A stretch of 64,000 nt of DNA from Neocallimastix lanati (nom. inval.). Its lineage: Eukaryota; Neocallimastigomycota; Neocallimastigomycetes; Neocallimastigales; Neocallimastigaceae. This document shows positions 57,986 through 64,000 of the stretch, in pieces. The translations under genes were made by a program, and so were the position numbers. The notes below the pieces were generated by a model. The model searched no databases. It was given only the letters and a program-made list of their open reading frames with translations, and had not been told where the DNA came from. The DNA is taken from NCBI GenBank assembly GCA_016946835.1, contig JACVTC010000244.1, positions 10,001 to 74,000 on the forward strand. Direction: 5' to 3'. Position 1 is the first letter of the stretch. Every line of letters begins with the position of its first letter.

Positions 57986-58166
57986 ATTCATAGAATTAAT
58001 AAATTAATAAATAAATTAAGTTTAAAGTTCGTAATAATTGCATCTGTAAAAAAAAAAAAAAAAAAAAAATACAAGCATTATACTTATACACACCAAAAAC
58101 AATAATAATAAAGTTTTTGTATATTTTAAATTAAAAAAAATAATATCCTTTATAAGGATTAATTAT

Positions 58167-59488
58167 TTAAATTTTATCATTGTATATTCCAGTAATAATT
58201 TTTGCTGATACGGAAGATAAACTATCTTCAACGCCGTATAAAATATTTTCTAAAACGCTATAAGGATCTTCAAAGGATAATTTTGAAATAAATGAGTAAT
58301 CATCATTTTTCATTCCAAAACGTGACATTGGTACGATGGTATCATTCCGACACATGATGTTAGTAAGTAATTCAATATGTTGATTATTGTAGTACGATTT
58401 ATCGATATTAGTAATTCGTTTTAATTGCTCTAGAATATTTTGTTTTCGAGTGTTATGATCAACTTGTTTTGAAGTACCATAAACAGTATAACGAGAACGA
58501 TCAAGATCAATATATTGATTTTCGAAAAGAGGGTCAAGATTTCTTCCGACGACTTCCACGTAAAATTCTTCTTCTCCAAGCATTTTAGAAGAGACAGTTT
58601 TTACTCCTTTAGTTCCTGTTAAAGAAATATCATTAAGTAATTTGAAAATTTTTTCATATTTAATTTCAACATAATTACTATCAAATATATAGTAATTTTC
58701 TTTTTCTTCAAACGTTAAATTATTTATTTTAAAATAATCTAATAAGCTATCGTTAGTAATATTTGAATCATTTTTAATTTCGATATGACTTTCTTCATCA
58801 TTTTTATTTTGGGTATGAAAATTTTCTTCATATTTCCATTCATTTTTATTCTGTTCGTTATCACTTAAAACATATTTATCATTGTAGTCATCATCACTTT
58901 CTAAGTTTATTACGTTATTAGGACAATTTTCTTTTACTTTATAAACACATAATATATCTTCTTCAACAGTATATTCTATACCATTACTATCTAACCAGTC
59001 TAATATTTTTGAAGCTGGGTTTTTAAATTCAATATAAAGATTCTCAAGATTAAATGAAGAATCCCACTTTCCAAGAATGTTATTAGAATCTTTTAAATAT
59101 TGTTTAATAGTTTGGTGTATGATGACTCTGTTTTATTGTGAGTTATATTATACAACTCTTTCAAATCATTAATTGTATCATCGCCTGTAAGTTTATGAAA
59201 ATAACTCAAAGCTGACTGAGTGACCGGTTCTCCAATTGACTGAGCCGCTAGAATTCCAACATGAGTATTTGCTGTCACTTTATGTGAATTAATATGATTT
59301 ATAACTATTTTAACAAATTCATCGGGTTTAAAATTTGGCGATTTCCTTTTTTGTTCAAGAAATTTTTTAATTTTTTGAAGTAGATTTTTAATGCATACTT
59401 GAAAATGAATAATCTCATTAGAAAATGGATTAGATATTTTATTACAAATATTATTAATGTCTGATTCAGAAAAATATTCTTTACTCAT
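58167..59488 (-). pseudogene. RNA polymerase largest-subunit C-terminal region, A''-like, possibly virus-derived
   Basis: It begins at an ATG (MSKEYFSESDINNICNKI). Some 80 residues in, it carries the trigger-loop signature VGILAAQSIGEPVTQSALSY followed by FHKLTG. The far end has the RPB1-type closing region, with NNQHIELLTNIMC, PMSRFGMKNDD, a LSFEDP phrase and GVEDSLSSVSAKIITG, and then stops with no heptad CTD. The layout (start shortly before the trigger loop, end right after the last conserved block) resembles archaeal subunit A'', and the divergence and lack of a CTD recall giant-virus RNA polymerases. The first three quarters of a normal largest subunit are not found next to it. It looks broken, with about one break, and is treated as a fossil. 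The RNA polymerase identity is strong; viral origin is a guess. Confidence 0.7.
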
Positions 59489-60105
59489 TTATTTTTAAAT
59501 ACTTTTATTAATTTTGCTTTATGAAAATGTATATATTATTATCATTTTATTTAAGAAATATAAATGTAAATAAAATTTTTACATCTATATAATAATTTTT
59601 TTTTTTTTTTTTTTTTTTTTTGTAATTAATTATTACGTTAAATTTAAAATAAAGATAACAATAAATTTAATTTATTACATGGATTAAAGAAATCAATAAA
59701 ATTAGTTGATTTGATGAAATATTTTTTTTTGTTTTAAAAAATATAAACTAAATATATATATATAAACCATAATTTTTTAAATATATAAACAATAAAAAAT
59801 ATATATATAAAACATAATCTTATATTATTATCGTTATTTATAATATATGCAATATAGTAAATAATTTGGTTTGAATTTTATTTTTAATATATCGTAAATT
59901 AATTAAAACTTTAAATAAAATTTATAGGCATAGTAACTATAAAAAATAAACTTTTTTATCTTAGATCTTAGATAAAATTATTAATTTATATTATTTTAGA
60001 GAGAGTTTTATGTATTTTTTTCTTTTTTTTTTTTAAAAAAAAAATAATCAAATTAATAGGTCAATAATTTATATAATATATCTATTATAAATTATTATAA
60101 CTTTT
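59489..60105. other. AT-rich intergenic region
   Basis: No gene is recognised. It contains a T run of about 25 nt near 59597-59621 and an inverted pair of T and A runs near 60015-60047. It separates two minus-strand genes. Confidence 0.6.
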
Positions 60106-63100
60106 TTATTTAAATTCCCAAACTTTATCACCTTTTTCTATATAGTCTTGAACAAAAAGGAAAAACAAATAATGGACAGAATCTGATATTTTTTCATTTG
60201 ATTGGTTTCCTTTACTTTTGATTATTTTATAGTAGTGTTGAGATGTTGCTATTCTTTCAATAATAGGATCTTTTTTAGTAGATACTGTGGATACTATGTC
60301 TTTATTGGAAGAGGAAGAAAAAGAGGAGGAGGAGGAAAATAACAATTCTAATTCCTGCTCCAGATGGTTCTCTCTATCATCATAATTATAATTTATATTT
60401 TTAGATTCATTATCATTATCATCATTATAATCATTATCATAATCTTTATTATTATTATCATTATCATTATCATAACAGTTATTTTTACTATTATTTTTAA
60501 CATTAATTTTATTATTACATTTGATAGTACTATATTTATTATCATATTCATATTTATACTCATATTCATTTTCTTTTTTATTCCAATTTACATTATTGTC
60601 CATTTCAGAATTGTTTTTTGATGACTGTGCTTCATTTATTTTTAAATTTTTTGCTTTATCACTTTCAATGGATAAAGATAGATATTTTTTTACTTCTTGT
60701 GAGTTTTTTATATTTGACTTTTTTTCTTCAATTTTGCTATCTAATTCAATCATAGATGATTTTAATATTTCTTTGTTTAATAGGTCGACGTCCATAAAAT
60801 TATCATTCATATGAGGTTTATGCTTTATTTCATTTTCTCTTTTTTCTTTATTTTTATTGATTTCTTCTTTGTTTATTTTTTCAATATCCATTTCTAAAAA
60901 ATAGGGTATAATAGTTAATGACGAAGTAGGGGATAAAGGAGTTATTGTGGAATCCTCAGAATTTTCAGTAAATATGGATGATGAAGATGAAAATGTAAGT
61001 GTATGAGTAGGTGAGGAAGGAAGAAGATATCGATTAATACTATTATCAGAATAGATCTCATTACTATGATATTGATTTCCAGAGGTACTACTAATTAATT
61101 CTAATTCTGTATCAGTATCCATTTCTGTATTCATCTCCATATCATCAGAGATATCCAAATTTATGATTTCTGACGTTGGGGTATCTATATTCATCTCATG
61201 ATCATAATCATAATCATTTTCATTTTCACTTCCTTCTGTTTTAATTTCCTTTAACATTATTGATGATAATAATTTTCTTTGTGAATTTTGAATTTCAAAA
61301 ATTGAATTATTACTATTTGTATTATTGCTTGAACTATAATATGAGTTGCTACTATTATTTTTAATACTTTTTATGAAAGGACTGTTATTATTGTCAGAAG
61401 ATTTATATATTTTTTTTTTCTTCATAGATTTAAGTTCATTAATTAAATCACCTTCTAAAATTGTATTAGGATCATTATTTGGATAAGAATTATCATTTTT
61501 TCCTATTTCATCTATTGTTGCATATTCTCTATAAGGAATAGGTGAATATAAATGAGTAGAAGAGGTAGAAGAAGTTGAATTTAATAATAATGGTGAAGAA
61601 GGAAGGGCAGAAGAAGAAGTTGATCTTAATAATAATGGTGATGATAATGATGAATTTGAAGGAAGAGATAATATAGAACTATTAGGAGAAGAGGTATTCT
61701 TTAATATATCATTACTAGATGAATTAGATGGAAGTAAAAAAAAATCATTGGTAGTAGTATCTTCTAAATGTTCAATTTCAACTTCTTTATTTTCCATACC
61801 ACCGATATCATTTAAATTTAGTTCATCTAAAGCCTCTCCATTTAATTCCTTCATTGTTATGGATAATGCTGATGAGAGTGTGGTGGTAGATAATAATGGA
61901 CTAGCATGATGGGTTAGATATTCTTTTAAAATGATTTCATTCTTCATGAGGGGATCACTAGATATAATATTATCAATTTTATCTATATCAATTATCTTAT
62001 TATTATTATTATTGGTATTATCAATATCATTATCAATATCATTATCAATGTCATTATCAATGTCATTATCAATGTTATTATCAATGTCATTATCAATATC
62101 ACTGTCAATGTCATTATCAATGTCATTGTCAATATCATCAATATCATTATCAATATTATTATCAATATCATTATTAATATCATTATCAATATCATTATCA
62201 ATATCATTATCAATATCATTATCAATATCAAAATCAATGTTATTGTCAATGTCATTATCGATGTTACCGTTATTTTCATTTTCATTTTCTAATTCTTTTG
62301 TTTTGATCATTTCCTGTTCTATTATATCATCATTAAAAATATTTTTGTTTCTTTCATTTTTCTTTATCTCAATGTAGTTATCATGTAGTTCTTCATCAAA
62401 AGATTTAATTTTCATCAAACTGTTATCATTAAAATTATTTTCTTCTTTTTTAATTCTTTCCCATTCTATTTTATCTTTATATAATAAAAATTTCTCTACT
62501 ATTTCATTATTATTTGTTTTTTGTTGATCTCTTTCCATATTATTTTCAAAAATATTTAAAATATTTTCATTTTTCACTTTTTCTTGCCTTTTACTGTCTT
62601 CAAATGATAAGTAAATTTTTTGTATTACTTCATCGTCAATATTTTTAATATTACTTTTATCTATTTTGGAAAAATCTTCTTTTTTAATTTTCTTCCATTC
62701 TTCGATCTTTTCAAGAAATTCATCATTAACTGATTTTTCATCTTTATCAGTTAAGAGCTGTACTCCTTTAGTTTTACTTTCATTGGCACTCAAGGATTCA
62801 TTCAGTAATTTTTCTTTTTTTATTTTCTTATTTTCAAATAATTCATCATTTTCTTTTGGTTCATTATTATCTTTTATAATTTTGAAATTTTCCATATTAT
62901 TTTCATCAAAACTTGATATAGATTCCTCTTTTTTAATTTTTTTCCATTCTAATATTAAATTTTTAAATTCTTCATTATCATCACTATCATTAAAATTATT
63001 CTTTTCTTGGTTATTCCTGAACTCATTTAAAATAATATTTTCTTGTTGGTTTAGTGAATCTTCCCTTTTAATTTGTTTCCAGTTTAATACGTTAACATAA

Positions 63101-64000
63101 TTATCATTTAATGAAGTATCATTGTCTGTAAATTTTATCTTTGCAATACTTTGTTCTTCTATATTTGAAGAAACTTCTTTTTTAATTTTTTCAAATTCTT
63201 TTATCCAATATTTAATATACTCTTTATTATTGTTTTCATTTTTATCATTTTTATTCATAATTCTATTATGTATATTTTCATTATTTTCAAAATATTTAAC
63301 CTTTTTTTTATTATCACTAATATATTTATTACTTTTTTTAATACTTTTCCAGTCCATAATTATATTTTTATATTCTTCATTATTTTTACTGGAATTAGTA
63401 TTATTTAATATATCTTTAAGGTATTTAATTTTTTCATTAATATTTTTATTTTTATAAAAAGATACTTCTTCTTCTCTATTAATTTTTTCCCATTCTATTT
63501 TTGTTTCAATGTCATCAGGTTTAAAAAAAGTTCTATAACTATTGAGATTGACATCTAAATTTTCTTCTTCATAATAAGTTCTTTTTTTATTTTTCTTATC
63601 TTCTTCTTCTTCTTCTTCTACTTCATTACTAATAAGTTTTTCATTCTTAATTTCCCTAAAATCAATGGAATCATTTTCAAAAGTTTCTTCATATTGAGCT
63701 TTATCATTATATTCTTTTTCTTCTTCTTCTTCTTCTTCTTTTTCTTCTTCTTCTTCTTCTTCTTTTTCTTCTTCTTCTTCTTCATTACTAACAAAATTTC
63801 CATGATTAATATCTTTTATATTTTCAAAAGAAGCGTTTTCATAATTTTTTTCCATATAAATAATTAAATGATGATCACCATTTTCTTCAATATACTTTGA
63901 ATTCTTGATATTACTCATATCGTCACTTTCATTTTCATAATAATTAATTTTTTGGTTTTCAATTTTTTTTAAACTCAATAAATTATTTGAGCATATTTTC
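60106..64000 (-). CDS. Large acidic low-complexity protein with WKxIKKE repeats (5' end beyond window)
   Basis: The frame is open from the window's right edge to the stop at 60106, giving about 1297 residues with no in-frame ATG near the edge, so the true start or an upstream exon lies outside. The N-terminal part has Glu runs (around 63600-63780). The middle carries seven or eight degenerate blocks of the form [EDN]W[KE]xIK[KR]E[ED] spaced 40-80 residues apart: KIEWEKINREEE, IMDWKSIKKS, FEKIKKEVSS, LNWKQIKREDS, LEWKKIKKEES, KKIKKEKLL, EEWKKIKKEDF, KIEWERIKKEEN. Next are an Asp/Ile/Asn repeat (about 62000-62270), Ser-rich stretches (LLLRSTSSSALPSSP) and Asn/Asp-rich segments. It ends LFFLFVQDYIEKGDKVWEFK, the only hydrophobic, perhaps folded part. 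No family is recognised. It is probably disordered. Confidence 0.75.
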   Translation of the reverse strand, partial: KICSNNLLSLKKIENQKINYYENESDDMSNIKNSKYIEENGDHHLIIYMEKNYENASFENIKDINHGNFVSNEEEEEEKEEEEEEEKEEEEEEEKEYNDKAQYEETFENDSIDFREIKNEKLISNEVEEEEEEDKKNKKRTYYEEENLDVNLNSYRTFFKPDDIETKIEWEKINREEEVSFYKNKNINEKIKYLKDILNNTNSSKNNEEYKNIIMDWKSIKKSNKYISDNKKKVKYFENNENIHNRIMNKNDKNENNNKEYIKYWIKEFEKIKKEVSSNIEEQSIAKIKFTDNDTSLNDNYVNVLNWKQIKREDSLNQQENIILNEFRNNQEKNNFNDSDDNEEFKNLILEWKKIKKEESISSFDENNMENFKIIKDNNEPKENDELFENKKIKKEKLLNESLSANESKTKGVQLLTDKDEKSVNDEFLEKIEEWKKIKKEDFSKIDKSNIKNIDDEVIQKIYLSFEDSKRQEKVKNENILNIFENNMERDQQKTNNNEIVEKFLLYKDKIEWERIKKEENNFNDNSLMKIKSFDEELHDNYIEIKKNERNKNIFNDDIIEQEMIKTKELENENENNGNIDNDIDNNIDFDIDNDIDNDIDNDIDNDINNDIDNNIDNDIDDIDNDIDNDIDSDIDNDIDNNIDNDIDNDIDNDIDNDIDNTNNNNNKIIDIDKIDNIISSDPLMKNEIILKEYLTHHASPLLSTTTLSSALSITMKELNGEALDELNLNDIGGMENKEVEIEHLEDTTTNDFFLLPSNSSSNDILKNTSSPNSSILSLPSNSSLSSPLLLRSTSSSALPSSPLLLNSTSSTSSTHLYSPIPYREYATIDEIGKNDNSYPNNDPNTILEGDLINELKSMKKKKIYKSSDNNNSPFIKSIKNNSSNSYYSSSNNTNSNNSIFEIQNSQRKLLSSIMLKEIKTEGSENENDYDYDHEMNIDTPTSEIINLDISDDMEMNTEMDTDTELELISSTSGNQYHSNEIYSDNSINRYLLPSSPTHTLTFSSSSSIFTENSEDSTITPLSPTSSLTIIPYFLEMDIEKINKEEINKNKEKRENEIKHKPHMNDNFMDVDLLNKEILKSSMIELDSKIEEKKSNIKNSQEVKKYLSLSIESDKAKNLKINEAQSSKNNSEMDNNVNWNKKENEYEYKYEYDNKYSTIKCNNKINVKNNSKNNCYDNDNDNNNKDYDNDYNDDNDNESKNINYNYDDRENHLEQELELLFSSSSSFSSSSNKDIVSTVSTKKDPIIERIATSQHYYKIIKSKGNQSNEKISDSVHYLFFLFVQDYIEKGDKVWEFK
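62000..62270 (-). repeat. Coding minisatellite encoding Asn-Asp-Ile-Asp repeats
   Basis: Twelve-base units like ATCATTATCAAT (plus strand), about 20 copies with third-position variants, encode NDIDNDIDND-type sequence in the large acidic protein. Indels are in multiples of three, so the frame is kept. Confidence 0.9.

Noticed and set aside
61931-62377. Plus-strand open frame opposite the NDID repeat
   Set aside because: It reads Ser-Leu-Ser-Ile repeats as a shadow of the minus-strand coding minisatellite.
63976-63978. Start codon of the large acidic protein at 63978
   Set aside because: The triplet on the minus strand is TTG and the frame stays open to the window edge, so the real start lies outside or further in.

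Overview
The window looks like nuclear DNA of a zoosporic (flagellated) fungus. It is extremely AT-rich (by eye well over 80%), full of homopolymer runs and ATT, AAT and TAAAA microsatellites. It carries host genes with short AT-rich introns, among them a complete axonemal dynein heavy chain, and chromodomain LTR elements of a fungal type. The anaerobic gut fungi (Neocallimastigomycota: Neocallimastix, Piromyces and relatives) fit best. This is inference from composition and gene content, not from a species match.

The left half (1-28,000) is almost entirely mobile DNA. A young Ty1/copia element (445-6654, minus strand) with seemingly identical LTRs sits inside an ATT microsatellite. Then come a fold-back structure built from a composite minisatellite (8085-9275), a decayed MULE transposase (9363-10388) and a nested cluster of LTR fossils. 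In that cluster chromovirus D (12457-19085, TSD ATAAT) lies inside the 3' LTR of chromovirus remnant A (10686-12456 and 19086-19483). Chromovirus B (21250-27941, TSD GCTGG) lies inside an old copia relic (19500-21249 and 27947-28015). D and B both have LTR-adjacent sites complementary to a stretch inside their own LTR, as expected of Tf1-type self-priming. The copia element instead has a site matching the 5' half of tRNA-Lys(CUU).

The middle (30,983-51,384) is the host gene block. A 15-exon inner-arm axonemal dynein heavy chain (modelled at 4086 aa) is followed on the same strand by an 8-exon syntaxin (291 aa). On the minus strand are a 3-exon WD40 protein (496 aa) and a 3-exon PRKRIP1 spliceosome-associated protein (162 aa). 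The summed exon lengths of all four models are divisible by three, and three of the four show clear family signatures end to end.

The right part (51,385-64,000) holds a secreted or GPI-type protein of unknown function (522 aa), with a small duplicated scrap of a paralogue upstream. Next is a 1.8-kb array of the same composite minisatellite seen at 8-9 kb, here enclosed by diverged coding-like inverted repeats. Then comes a broken RNA polymerase largest-subunit C-terminal region with an archaeal A''-like or giant-virus-like layout. Last is a very acidic low-complexity protein with repeated WKxIKKE blocks that runs off the window edge.

The host genes tell a coherent story of a cell with motile flagella (dynein), membrane traffic (syntaxin) and splicing (PRKRIP1). 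The intergenic DNA is dominated by slippage repeats and retroelement turnover.
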